16,428 nt of DNA from MVYY01 sp035369865 (GTDB lineage Bacteria > Bacteroidota > Bacteroidia > Bacteroidales > Paludibacteraceae). The translations under genes were made by a program, and so were the position numbers. The notes below the pieces were generated by a model that had not been told where the DNA came from, ran no database searches, and saw only the letters and a list, made by a program, of their open reading frames with translations. Below, one piece after another: positions 1 to 7,363 of the stretch. The stretch is from contig DAOOVG010000050.1 in the NCBI GenBank assembly GCA_035369865.1, forward strand, positions 1-16,428, read 5' to 3'. Each line of letters begins with the position of its first letter. Position 1 is the first letter of the stretch.

Positions 1-1
1 A

Positions 2-58
2 AAAATTGCCGAAATTTTGGAAAACCTGGGATATAAAGTAAAAAGGATCAATTTTTAA
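2..58 (+). CDS. C-terminal fragment of an unidentified protein (partial at window start)
   Basis: An open frame enters from the left edge and encodes 18 residues (KIAEILENLGYKVKRINF) before a TAA stop at 56-58. The alternating charged and hydrophobic pattern looks like real coding sequence and it lies on the same strand as the serpin 76 bp downstream. Too little remains to name a family, and the frame could also be open by chance. Confidence 0.4.
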   Translation, partial: KIAEILENLGYKVKRINF

Positions 59-134
59 TAATAGTAGCTAGTATTTCATAAACTGTGTAAAGTGAAAAGT
101 TCTTAATTAGCTTCCTTTAAAAAAAATTTTTACT

Positions 135-1364
135 ATGAAAAAATTATTTTTATTTCTCAGTTTGGTTCTAACGTTTACTGCTTGCAATAACGAAAATGAA
201 CCTGCTTCACAACTTCCACCCGATGCAAAACCTATCGCTTTAACTGATGGACAAGCAAAACGTGTAGGACAGGACAATGAATTCGCCTTCGATTTATTTC
301 GTAAAGTAATCGATTTTTCAAAAGAAACGAATGTTTTTATTTCTCCCTTAAGTGTCAGCATTGCGCTGGGAATGACATGGAATGGTGCAGCCGGTGAAAC
401 CAAATCCGAAATGGAAAGCGCTTTGAAAATGAGTGGCATGTCGGTTGAGGAAATCAATGAATATTATCGTATTTTGCAAACCACGCTTCCAACCATTGAC
501 CCGACCACCAAACTCACTCTTGCCAATTCTTTATGGTATCGGAGCGGTTTTCAGGTAAAACCGGATTTTCTGAACGTGAATGTGGATTATTTTGATGCGT
601 ATGTACGGGAGCTCGATTTTTCAAAAGCTTGGGCGGTGGATACCATTAATCAATGGTGTGCTAAAAAAACCAATAATTTGATTCCTTCCGTCCTGGATAG
701 AATTCCAGAAGATGCCGTAATGTATCTGATCAATGCCATTTATTTCAAGGGAATCTGGCGTCATCAATTCGAGAAGAAAAACACTACACAGGCTGATTTT
801 ACCAACGAAGCTGGGGAGAAAGTGAAAGTGAACATGATGTTTCAGAAAGATACTTTTGCCTATGCAGAAGATGAAAAGGCTCAATACCTGGATATGCCTT
901 ATGGCAACAAAGCTTTCAGCATGACAATAATTTTACCGAAAAATGGAAATACAACGGCAGATTTATTGGAATATCTCACGGTAAATCAGTGGAATAGCAT
1001 TCTTCAAAGTTTATCTATGAGAAAAGTGGAAGTTTATTTTCCGCGATTCAGCAGTAAAAATAAATTCCTTTTAAACGATCCGCTGATTGATATGGGCATG
1101 AAGTTGGCGTTTACCGATAATGCCGATTTCAGTAATATTGCCGATGAAAATCTTTTTATTTCCAGGGTACTTCACAATACTTATATCGAAGTAACAGAAG
1201 AAGGGACTGAAGCCGCTGCTGTAACAGTAGTTGAAATTGGATATACGTCAGTTCCTATGATTCCGGTATTTCAAGTAAACAAACCATTTTTGTTTGTGAT
1301 TCGCGAAAACAGCACGGGAGTTATTCTCTTTATGGGCAAAATGGGGAATGTTGAACTTTTTTAA
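135..1364 (+). CDS. Lipoprotein serpin (serine/cysteine protease inhibitor)
   Basis: This 409-residue protein is a full-length serpin anchored as a lipoprotein. Residues 1-16 form a lipoprotein signal peptide ending in the lipobox TFTA before Cys17, followed by an Asn/Glu-rich linker, so it should sit on the cell envelope. The serpin fold follows: NVFISPLSVSIALGMTWNGA near residue 65, NSLWY, NAIYFKG and the C-terminal signature FQVNKPFLFVI at 379-389. The reactive-centre hinge EEGTEAAA at 355-362 keeps Gly at P15, Thr at P14 and small residues at P12-P10, which is the pattern of inhibitory serpins. The scissile bond probably lies within GYTSVPM (369-375); the loop is about two residues longer than that of alpha-1-antitrypsin, so P1 is uncertain. 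Serpins trap proteases by a one-use conformational change. Its target here is unknown; host or competitor proteases are a guess. It stands 63 bp upstream of the helicase gene. Confidence 0.95.
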   Translation: MKKLFLFLSLVLTFTACNNENEPASQLPPDAKPIALTDGQAKRVGQDNEFAFDLFRKVIDFSKETNVFISPLSVSIALGMTWNGAAGETKSEMESALKMSGMSVEEINEYYRILQTTLPTIDPTTKLTLANSLWYRSGFQVKPDFLNVNVDYFDAYVRELDFSKAWAVDTINQWCAKKTNNLIPSVLDRIPEDAVMYLINAIYFKGIWRHQFEKKNTTQADFTNEAGEKVKVNMMFQKDTFAYAEDEKAQYLDMPYGNKAFSMTIILPKNGNTTADLLEYLTVNQWNSILQSLSMRKVEVYFPRFSSKNKFLLNDPLIDMGMKLAFTDNADFSNIADENLFISRVLHNTYIEVTEEGTEAAAVTVVEIGYTSVPMIPVFQVNKPFLFVIRENSTGVILFMGKMGNVELF

Positions 1365-1378
1365 TGACTTATAAAACA

Positions 1379-1411
1379 TTTTTTGATTTTCTTTTTTCAA
1401 AAATATTTTTT
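1379..1411 (+). terminator. Possible weak AT-only hairpin terminator after the serpin gene
   Basis: TTTTTGA (1380-1386) can pair with TCAAAAA (1397-1403) around a 10-nt loop, and a T-run follows at 1406-1411. The stem has a single G-C pair, so this is a weak candidate. Confidence 0.25.
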
Positions 1412-1414
1412 CTG

Positions 1415-1422
1415 AAAGGAAG
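1415..1422 (+). promoter_or_regulatory. Ribosome-binding site of the helicase-nuclease gene
   Basis: AAAGGAAG lies 5 nt before the ATG at 1428. A clear Shine-Dalgarno is not common in this window, and here it supports the chosen start. Confidence 0.6.
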
Positions 1423-1427
1423 CCTTT

Positions 1428-4400
1428 ATGCTAAACATTTATCGTGCTTCGGCTGGTTCGGGTAAAACTTATCGTTTGACTCAAGATTATATTCGTTTAT
1501 TGTTTTCTCCTCAACGTGAAGACATGTACCGCCATATCCTGGCTGTTACCTTCACCAACAAAGCCACTGATGAGATGAAATCTCGTATTCTCAAAGAATT
1601 AAATAAATTATCAGAAGGTTTATCTTCCAATTATCGAACCGATTTAATGCAAGAATTTCATTTAACGGAAGAGGAAGTTAACCAAAAGGCACGAAAAATT
1701 TTGATTTCACTTTTGCATGAATATTCTTTGTTTTCTGTCAGTACGATTGACGCTTTTTTTCAGCAAGTTATTCGCAATTTTGCTCGTGAAATTGGTATTC
1801 ATGGGGGTTATAAAGTTGAAATGGATGCGGAATTAATGTTGAATCAAGCGGTGGACAATCTTTTTTTTGAATTATCGCAAAAAGAAAACGAACAACTGCT
1901 AAATTGGCTCATTGATTTTGCAGAGGAAACCATCGAACAAACAGGAAATTGGAATCTTGAAGACAACATAAAAAAATTGGGCAATGAAATTTTTAAAGAA
2001 AATTATCAATATAAAGTCGAAGAGATTAATGTAAAATTGCATGACCGTGATTTTTTAAGAAGTTATATTCAGAAAATAAAAAAGATAAAAATTGATTTTG
2101 AAACAAAAGTCAAACAAACGGCTGAACAAGCTTTACATATTCTTGCTTCTTATGATTTAAAACATGAAGATTTCAAATGGTCCCTCACTAATACTTTTGA
2201 AAAATTAAAGAATGGAAACTTTGAAATTTCAAATAGATTTATCGATTGTGCTTATGAAGTGACAAATTGCTATAAAAAAGATACAAATAACGATATTATT
2301 AACATAATTGAACAGGCTTACCAGAATGGACTCCAACAATGTTTTATTGGTATCGTAGAGCTTTTTAATATGGATTTTTTTATTTACAATTCTGCAATTA
2401 TTATCTTAAAAAATATCAATACACTAGGAATTTTGACCGACATAGCTGCCCAGATTAAAAAACTTACTACCGATCAAAATACTATGTTGATTTCTGATGT
2501 CAACTTGTTGTTAAACAGAATTATTGATCACAGCGACGCTCCTTATGTATTTGAAAAAATTGGTACCAGACTGGAGCATTTTATGATTGATGAGTTTCAG
2601 GATACCTCTGTTTTACAATGGAAAAATTTTTATCCGCTGATTTTAAATAGTTTATCAGAAGGAAAATTTAACCTCGTGGTGGGTGATGTGAAGCAAAGTA
2701 TTTACCGTTGGCGAAATTCAGACTGGAAAATTCTTGATGAACAAATCTACAATGATTTCTCATTGGAACAATTGCATGAAGAAAATTTGGCAACTAATTG
2801 GCGAAGCGACAGAAATATTGTAGAATTTAATAATGCATTTTTCTTTCAAGCTGCACGTTTGCTCCAATCAAAACTGAATGAGGCAATGAAAAGTGTTTTA
2901 TCACAGTACAATGAATTAAATAAATTCACCACTAAAATTGAACATGCCTATTCAAATGTTTATCAACAAATTTCTCCCAAAGCAGGGTTGGGACATGTAA
3001 AATTCACTTTTATCGATGAAGAAGAAAATGAAGAGGGCTGGCAAGCTGAAAGTTTGAATAGATTGCCTTCTTTGTTGGAAGATTTGCAGGATAGAGGTTA
3101 TCAACCAAAAGACATAGCCATTTTAGTACGAAAAAATGAAGAAGCTCAAGCTGTGGTAGAAAAATTACTGAATTACAAAACTACTCCTGAAGCAAAAGAA
3201 AATTGCTGTTATGATGTGCTCGGAAATGAAGGATTATTGATTGGAAATTCGGGCGGTGTACGTTTTATTTTGGGAATTTTATATCTTTTTATAAATCAGA
3301 AAGATAGCATTCAGCAAACCATTTTAAATTACGAATATGCAAAAGGACGATTAAAAAAGAGTGAAAATGAAGCTCTTCAACTTGGTTTTTCTGATGTAGA
3401 TACTGAAAAAGATGCTTTTTCTCCTTTGTTTACGAAAGAAGAAAACTGTCAATTGAATTATCTTCAACATTGTCCTCTTTACGATATGGTAGAAGGAATT
3501 ATTTCCCTTTTTGAAGTAGGCAATTGGCAAAATGAAGCGGTTTTTGTTCAAGCATTTCAGGATTTGGTGTTTGACTTTTCTGTCAATAAAACTGCTGATT
3601 TGAACAGCTTTTTGGAATGGTGGGAAGAAACTGGTTTTCAAAAATTTATTCCGATGCCTGAAAATCAAAATGCTATTCGTATCATGACCATTCACAAAGC
3701 CAAAGGGCTGGCTTTCAATGTGGTGATTATTCCTTTTTGTGACTGGAATATGGATACACGTCAACGGAATATTATATGGTGCAAGCCCAAAATTCCTCCT
3801 TTTAATGAATTACCTTTATTGCCTGTTGAATATACTTCCAAACTGGAAAATTCAATTTTTACCGTGGATTATTTTAGTGAGCAATTGCATCTTTACATTG
3901 ACAATTTAAACATTGCTTATGTAGCCTTTACACGAGCTAAAAACGAATTGATCGGCTTTTGTAAAATGCCTAAAAAAAATAGTAAAGTAGTTTCTTTATC
4001 AACTTTACTAATGACAAGTTTTGAAAATGTTGCCGAAAATTCTGAATTAAATGCTCATTTTTCTTCAGAAACCAATACATTTGAATGGGACAAACCTACT
4101 ATTGCTTTTAAAGAAGCTGAAAATGAGAATTTTATAAGCGAAAAAATAAATCGCTATCCTTGTGTGAGCAGTAAAGACCGATTACAAATTCGCTCACAAA
4201 ATTTCATTCAATTTTTAGACAACCAACACTTAACCGATTCACGTTTGAATTATGGCATGGTGATGCATAAAGTGTTACGCCAGATGATAAATAGAAGCGA
4301 TCAGGAAAAAGCGATACAAAAAATGATAATGATGGGGGCTATTACGGCTGAAGAAAGCAAAATTGTAGAGCAAGAACTTGAAGCTTTCTGGAATTTATCT

Positions 4401-4664
4401 GAAACAAAAAAATGGTTTGCAGCAGATGTAAAAGTAATGAATGAAATTACCATTCTTATGCCAACAGGCGAACAATTTCGTCCAGACCGTGTCGTGATTC
4501 GTGGCAACGAAGCAACAGTAATTGATTATAAATTTGGAGAAAAAGAATCAGGCAATTATTTGCAACAAGTGAAACAGTATATGAATTTAATTTCACAAAT
4601 GGGTTATAAAGTAAAGGGTTATGTTTGTTATGTTAGTTTGAGGAAAGTAGTGAAAGTCAATTAG
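1428..4664 (+). CDS. addA: AddA/RecB-type ATP-dependent helicase-nuclease (UvrD superfamily)
   Basis: This 1078-residue protein combines a superfamily 1A helicase with a C-terminal RecB-like nuclease, the layout of the AddA subunit that processes double-strand breaks for RecA-dependent repair. Visible motifs are Walker A ASAGSGKT (7-14), motif Ia AVTFTNKA (39-46), motif II DEFQDT (388-393), motif III VGDVKQSIYRWR (418-429), motif IV NWRSDRN, motif V TIHKAKGLAF (754-763) and motif VI YVAFTRAK (831-838). The nuclease keeps His947, Asp1020, the Asp1033-Tyr-Lys1035 core and QVKQY (1047-1051). The D to DYK spacing of 13 residues matches RecB D1067 and D1080. AddA normally works with AddB, often encoded next door in this phylum, but no addB is in this window: upstream is the serpin and downstream a convergent transporter. 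The start has a good ribosome-binding site. Helicase and nuclease motifs look intact. Confidence 0.93.
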   Translation: MLNIYRASAGSGKTYRLTQDYIRLLFSPQREDMYRHILAVTFTNKATDEMKSRILKELNKLSEGLSSNYRTDLMQEFHLTEEEVNQKARKILISLLHEYSLFSVSTIDAFFQQVIRNFAREIGIHGGYKVEMDAELMLNQAVDNLFFELSQKENEQLLNWLIDFAEETIEQTGNWNLEDNIKKLGNEIFKENYQYKVEEINVKLHDRDFLRSYIQKIKKIKIDFETKVKQTAEQALHILASYDLKHEDFKWSLTNTFEKLKNGNFEISNRFIDCAYEVTNCYKKDTNNDIINIIEQAYQNGLQQCFIGIVELFNMDFFIYNSAIIILKNINTLGILTDIAAQIKKLTTDQNTMLISDVNLLLNRIIDHSDAPYVFEKIGTRLEHFMIDEFQDTSVLQWKNFYPLILNSLSEGKFNLVVGDVKQSIYRWRNSDWKILDEQIYNDFSLEQLHEENLATNWRSDRNIVEFNNAFFFQAARLLQSKLNEAMKSVLSQYNELNKFTTKIEHAYSNVYQQISPKAGLGHVKFTFIDEEENEEGWQAESLNRLPSLLEDLQDRGYQPKDIAILVRKNEEAQAVVEKLLNYKTTPEAKENCCYDVLGNEGLLIGNSGGVRFILGILYLFINQKDSIQQTILNYEYAKGRLKKSENEALQLGFSDVDTEKDAFSPLFTKEENCQLNYLQHCPLYDMVEGIISLFEVGNWQNEAVFVQAFQDLVFDFSVNKTADLNSFLEWWEETGFQKFIPMPENQNAIRIMTIHKAKGLAFNVVIIPFCDWNMDTRQRNIIWCKPKIPPFNELPLLPVEYTSKLENSIFTVDYFSEQLHLYIDNLNIAYVAFTRAKNELIGFCKMPKKNSKVVSLSTLLMTSFENVAENSELNAHFSSETNTFEWDKPTIAFKEAENENFISEKINRYPCVSSKDRLQIRSQNFIQFLDNQHLTDSRLNYGMVMHKVLRQMINRSDQEKAIQKMIMMGAITAEESKIVEQELEAFWNLSETKKWFAADVKVMNEITILMPTGEQFRPDRVVIRGNEATVIDYKFGEKESGNYLQQVKQYMNLISQMGYKVKGYVCYVSLRKVVKVN

Positions 4665-4678
4665 TTAAAAAATTAACT
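4663..4678. terminator. Possible small hairpin between convergent genes
   Basis: AGTTAA and TTAACT flank an AAAA loop, overlapping the helicase stop codon and lying 26 bp from the stop of the convergent transporter gene. The stem is only 6 bp, mostly A-T, with no clear T-tract on the plus strand, so its role as a terminator is uncertain. Confidence 0.25.
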
Positions 4679-4703
4679 CTTTGAAGCTAAACCAAAATGG
4701 TAG

Positions 4704-5384
4704 TTAAATTTCTCTTATTTTTAAAGGGTTATATGAAATTTGATAATCAAAAGTATCAAGATTTTCTTTTTTCTTTATCCACTTTACAATCACATTTGTT
4801 AAGGGTAAAACCAAAATTTCATAAAAGGTTTTCATAGTTGTTTGTGTAACAATTAAAAGCAACAAATCGTGAAGAGGAATAACACCACCGAAAGCAATTA
4901 AAAAGAACACTATTGAATCTCCACTTTCACCAACCAGCGTCGAGGCAACTGCCCGTATTGAAAAATGACGTCCATGCTGAAGAATTTTCATCTTGCTCAT
5001 CACATAAGCATTTAAAAAAGAACCAAAAAGAAAAGCAAGGAAACTTGCAAAAGTGATACGCTGAGTATTATTTAGCACTAATGCATATGCGTCCTGCTGA
5101 GAAAAATTTTCAGAACTAGGGACCATAATACTCAATTTAAAAATCAATACTGCCAGAAAATTCATTACAAAACCGCTCCAAATAATGAGACGGGCTTTCT
5201 TATAACCCCATACTTCAGCAATTAGATCATTTATAATGTATGAAATAGGGAAAATAAGTAAACCTGCAGTGGCTTCAATAGGTCCAATAGAAATAAGTTT
5301 TTGCTCAACGATATTTGCTACTATCAAACAAACGGTAAAAAGTAGCGAACAAAACATAAAAGAGAGAGAAACTTGTTTTTTCAT
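4704..5384 (-). CDS. yhhQ: Queuosine precursor transporter, VUT/YhhQ family
   Basis: The 226-residue protein is a hydrophobic integral membrane carrier of the VUT (DUF165, YhhQ) family, which imports queuosine precursors such as preQ0 or preQ1 for the tRNA wobble modification queuosine. About six hydrophobic spans are visible. Family hallmarks are INDLIAEVWGYKKAR in the first third, STLVGESGDSIVFF in the middle and TTMKTFYEILVLPLT near the C-terminus. A longer reading from a GTG at 5414 is possible, but that codon lies inside the P1 stem of a preQ1-I riboswitch, and a promoter box at 5435-5442 would leave almost no leader. The ATG at 5384, preceded by AAGGA, is therefore the likely start. The riboswitch independently supports the substrate assignment. 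The gene converges with the helicase gene, with 39 bp between the stops. Confidence 0.93.
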   Translation of the reverse strand: MKKQVSLSFMFCSLLFTVCLIVANIVEQKLISIGPIEATAGLLIFPISYIINDLIAEVWGYKKARLIIWSGFVMNFLAVLIFKLSIMVPSSENFSQQDAYALVLNNTQRITFASFLAFLFGSFLNAYVMSKMKILQHGRHFSIRAVASTLVGESGDSIVFFLIAFGGVIPLHDLLLLIVTQTTMKTFYEILVLPLTNVIVKWIKKKENLDTFDYQISYNPLKIREI

Positions 5385-5418
5385 TTCCTTGTTTTTTACG
5401 TGGTTTTCAAGCACACGT
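5382..5418 (-). promoter_or_regulatory. preQ1-I riboswitch controlling translation of the queuosine precursor transporter
   Basis: Read on the minus strand, the leader forms the compact H-type pseudoknot of class I preQ1 riboswitches. P1 pairs ACGTG (5418-5414) with CACGT (5402-5398). The loop holds CTTG (5411-5408), an A-run (5407-5404) and a cytosine at 5403 in the place of the ligand-pairing C of this class. After P1 comes an uninterrupted A6 tail (5397-5392), then CAAGGA (5391-5386). CAAG (5391-5388) pairs with loop CTTG to make P2. Because AAGGA is also the ribosome-binding site of the ATG at 5384, ligand binding should hide it and lower translation of the transporter, a standard feedback design. 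The family is often written with CUAG/CUAG in P2; CTTG/CAAG here keeps the pairing. The placement in front of a VUT-family transporter makes this strong. It was identified by eye, not with a covariance model. Confidence 0.88.
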
Positions 5419-5434
5419 TTTGCAAAAAATAGTG

Positions 5435-5442
5435 CAAAAGTA
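5435..5442 (-). promoter_or_regulatory. Bacteroidota -7 promoter box for the riboswitch-transporter transcript
   Basis: On the minus strand the sequence reads TACTTTTG, matching TAnnTTTG. Transcription would start near 5430, about ten bases before the riboswitch P1 stem, so the leader would consist almost only of the aptamer. No upstream TTG is seen at the usual distance. Confidence 0.6.
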
Positions 5443-5864
5443 ATTGTTTTTTATCGAATAGTAGGAAAAAAATAGGAGCTTTTTCTTACTTTATTTCCGA
5501 TCTGTCTCCCACTGGCGACATCCGTTGAAATATAGTGGTTTGTTAAAAAAATTGAGAGTTACAGCTCTTTTGATTGATAACATATATAAAAAAGGTTCAC
5601 CATTTTTTGCAGGATAGTTTTTTATTCATTGTTATTTGTACAATATGAAACTATGACCCATTCCACCACTTCCTTTACTACTGTTTGGATACTTAATATT
5701 ATTTGGAAAAAATTTAAAATAATTATTTCTATCCTAAAAGTTAATAAATAAAACTCAAAATCATTAAAAAAACGACCATAAATTACCAATAGCAAATAAG
5801 AATATCCTTATTCCATAAATTAATTTCATTCTCAATTATCTCTGCTCAGTATAAGTTTTAATCC
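5443..5864. other. Intergenic region with no recognised gene
   Basis: This stretch separates the end of ribH from the transporter promoter. It is AT-rich except for a more G+C-rich patch near 5497-5530. A possible hairpin, AATAAG (5795-5800) with CTTATT (5807-5812), lies 53 bp beyond the ribH stop but lacks a T-tract. Reading minus strand near 5640-5720 gives a short frame ending in SSKGSGGMGHSFILYK with a stop, which could be a decayed gene end, but there is not enough to name it. No tRNA or convincing ORF was found. Confidence 0.5.
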
Positions 5865-6401
5865 TTAAAAGATACTGGTGTGCCAATCAATGTTTGCCAT
5901 CTTAATAGCAGTAATTCCAGCTTCGAATCCTTTATTGCCATGTAAGCCACCTGCTCTGTCAAGTGCTTGTTGTAAATTTTGAGTAGTAAGTATTCCAAAG
6001 ATGACAGGACATCCATTTGAATTCGTATTTAATGTGGCAATTCCATAAGTAACTCCTTGACAAACATAAGTGAAATGAGGTGTTTCTCCTTGAATCACAC
6101 AACCTAAGGCAATAATAGCAGCATATTTATGAACTTTCATATTGTCTATTTCAGAATATTCATCCATAAATTGTTTGGCTGCAAAGATGAGCTCAAAAGT
6201 GCCGGGTACATGGATAATAGTAATTAAATCGGGGTTGGCGCCATTACCAATTAAAGCATCATAAGTACCTTGTAGTAATGATTGTGTCACTTGAGGATTC
6301 CAATCGGCTACTACAATAGCATATTGTTGTGTAAATACCTTTTTTTTATCAGGCATTTCATCTTCATTATAACTGGATAAATTTTTATATTGCGTTGACA
6401 T
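5865..6401 (-). CDS. ribH: 6,7-dimethyl-8-ribityllumazine synthase
   Basis: RibH condenses 5-amino-6-ribitylaminouracil with 3,4-dihydroxy-2-butanone 4-phosphate to make the lumazine precursor of riboflavin, in a cytosolic oligomer. The 178-residue protein has a non-conserved N-terminal extension of about 25 residues and then the complete family pattern: VVADWNPQVTQ with substrate-contacting Trp34, VPGTFE (65-70), ALGCVIQGETPHF (98-110) with the catalytic His109, PVIFGILTTQNLQQALDRAGG (Arg149) and the final NKGFEAGITAIKM. It starts with ATG after an A-rich leader without a strong Shine-Dalgarno. It lies 47 bp behind the TPR gene on the same strand, so the two are probably cotranscribed, an arrangement I know from other Bacteroidales. 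No other rib gene is present in the window. Confidence 0.96.
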   Translation of the reverse strand: MSTQYKNLSSYNEDEMPDKKKVFTQQYAIVVADWNPQVTQSLLQGTYDALIGNGANPDLITIIHVPGTFELIFAAKQFMDEYSEIDNMKVHKYAAIIALGCVIQGETPHFTYVCQGVTYGIATLNTNSNGCPVIFGILTTQNLQQALDRAGGLHGNKGFEAGITAIKMANIDWHTSIF

Positions 6402-6448
6402 TTGTATTTTTTTTAAAATAATTTTTTTAATGAAGATTATAAATTTGT

Positions 6449-7123
6449 TTACTTTTGAACGCGAGCAAGATATTTGTCAATGTCTGTAGCCTCCATACTT
6501 TTAGGATAATTTTCTTTTATTTCCATATAGTATTTTTCTGCTTTTTGAGGTTGGTTCATCGATTCACATAATAAACCTGCTTTTTTTAAATATACAGGAG
6601 TTAAAACATTGTTTTTTGTTGCAATAGCTTTCTCAAAGTATCCTAAAGCTTTATCTTTTTCTCCTAATTCTACATAACTATCTCCAATTAAGCCAAGTAC
6701 TGCTGTTGTAAAATAAGTGTCTTTTTTGTCAAATTGAGTAAGATATTTAATAGCGTTTTTGTAATCACCCAATTTGTAATAACAAATACCTGCATAAGCA
6801 GCAGCGAGTTTACCTGAATTTGTAAAGCCGTATTCTGAAACGATTTGCTTAAATCCAATAAATTCTGGCTCTTTTCCTTCTAATGCTACTTGAAATGAAT
6901 CAACACTAAAATAATATTGAGCCTTATACATTTCGTTTTCAGCCGCTTTTTCTCGTGGTTGAATATAAAAGTTTCGAACTGCCAATAATAGCAAAACAAG
7001 GAGGACAATTCCTCCAACTACATATAATATTTGTTTCTGATACTTTTCTATAAAAATTTCTGAAGCTGTTAAAGCTCCTTCCACATTTTTAAATTCGTCT
7101 TTCTTTTTTTCTTTTTTTGACAT
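6449..7123 (-). CDS. Membrane-anchored tetratricopeptide repeat protein
   Basis: The 224-residue protein has a Lys-rich cytoplasmic N-terminus, a single membrane segment at about residues 31-49 (ILYVVGGIVLLVLLLLAVR) and a C-terminal domain of TPR helices, for example AAAYAGICYYKLGDYKNAIKYL, LIGDSYVELGEKDKALGYFEKAI and the last repeat around CESMNQPQKAEKYYMEI. The layout resembles YfgM-type single-pass TPR proteins, which assist at the Sec translocon in Proteobacteria; that function is not shown for this group. It heads a probable two-gene unit with ribH and diverges from fmt. No enzymatic motif is visible. Confidence 0.85.
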   Translation of the reverse strand: MSKKEKKKDEFKNVEGALTASEIFIEKYQKQILYVVGGIVLLVLLLLAVRNFYIQPREKAAENEMYKAQYYFSVDSFQVALEGKEPEFIGFKQIVSEYGFTNSGKLAAAYAGICYYKLGDYKNAIKYLTQFDKKDTYFTTAVLGLIGDSYVELGEKDKALGYFEKAIATKNNVLTPVYLKKAGLLCESMNQPQKAEKYYMEIKENYPKSMEATDIDKYLARVQK

Positions 7124-7178
7124 AAAAATGGTCTTCTTTTAGTTTATTAAATTGAAGATTGTTTAAATAAATGAGCAA

Positions 7179-7186
7179 CAAAATTA
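7179..7186 (-). promoter_or_regulatory. Bacteroidota -7 promoter box for the TPR-ribH unit
   Basis: The minus strand reads TAATTTTG (TAnnTTTG). Transcription would start near 7173, giving a leader of about 50 nt before the ATG at 7123. No upstream TTG is found at the preferred distance. Confidence 0.45.
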
Positions 7187-7316
7187 AGATTTTTCTTTTA
7201 GATAATGAAATTTTAGGTTAAGTTTTTAAAGCTTCTCATTAAATTCGCTGAAACAAATGAATTGTGAAGAAAACTGTTTTTGCAGTTTATTCATGAGAGT
7301 TGGTGGATTTTTTTAT

Positions 7317-7324
7317 TATTTTTG
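7317..7324 (+). promoter_or_regulatory. Bacteroidota -7 promoter box for fmt
   Basis: TATTTTTG matches TAnnTTTG. The predicted start near 7330 lies downstream of the ATG at 7280 but upstream of the ATG at 7364, so it favours the latter as the fmt start. Confidence 0.5.
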
Positions 7325-7350
7325 TCGCAAAAGAATGACTATTTTAAAAA

Positions 7351-7354
7351 GAGG
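7351..7354 (+). promoter_or_regulatory. Ribosome-binding site that fixes the fmt start
   Basis: GAGG lies 9 nt before the ATG at 7364, in good position for that start and not for the earlier in-frame ATG at 7280. Confidence 0.6.
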
Positions 7355-7363
7355 TTAGAAAAT

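Noticed and set aside
107..457. Minus-strand open frame opposite the serpin start
   Set aside because: It lies antisense inside a complete serpin gene and shows no family motif.
3351..3764. 137-codon minus-strand frame inside the helicase gene
   Set aside because: Antisense shadow of a well-conserved coding region, rich in residues produced by reverse reading and without recognisable motifs.
5653..5754. 33-codon plus-strand frame beginning MTHSTTSF
   Set aside because: Short, no ribosome-binding site, no recognised motif, antisense to possible gene remnants.
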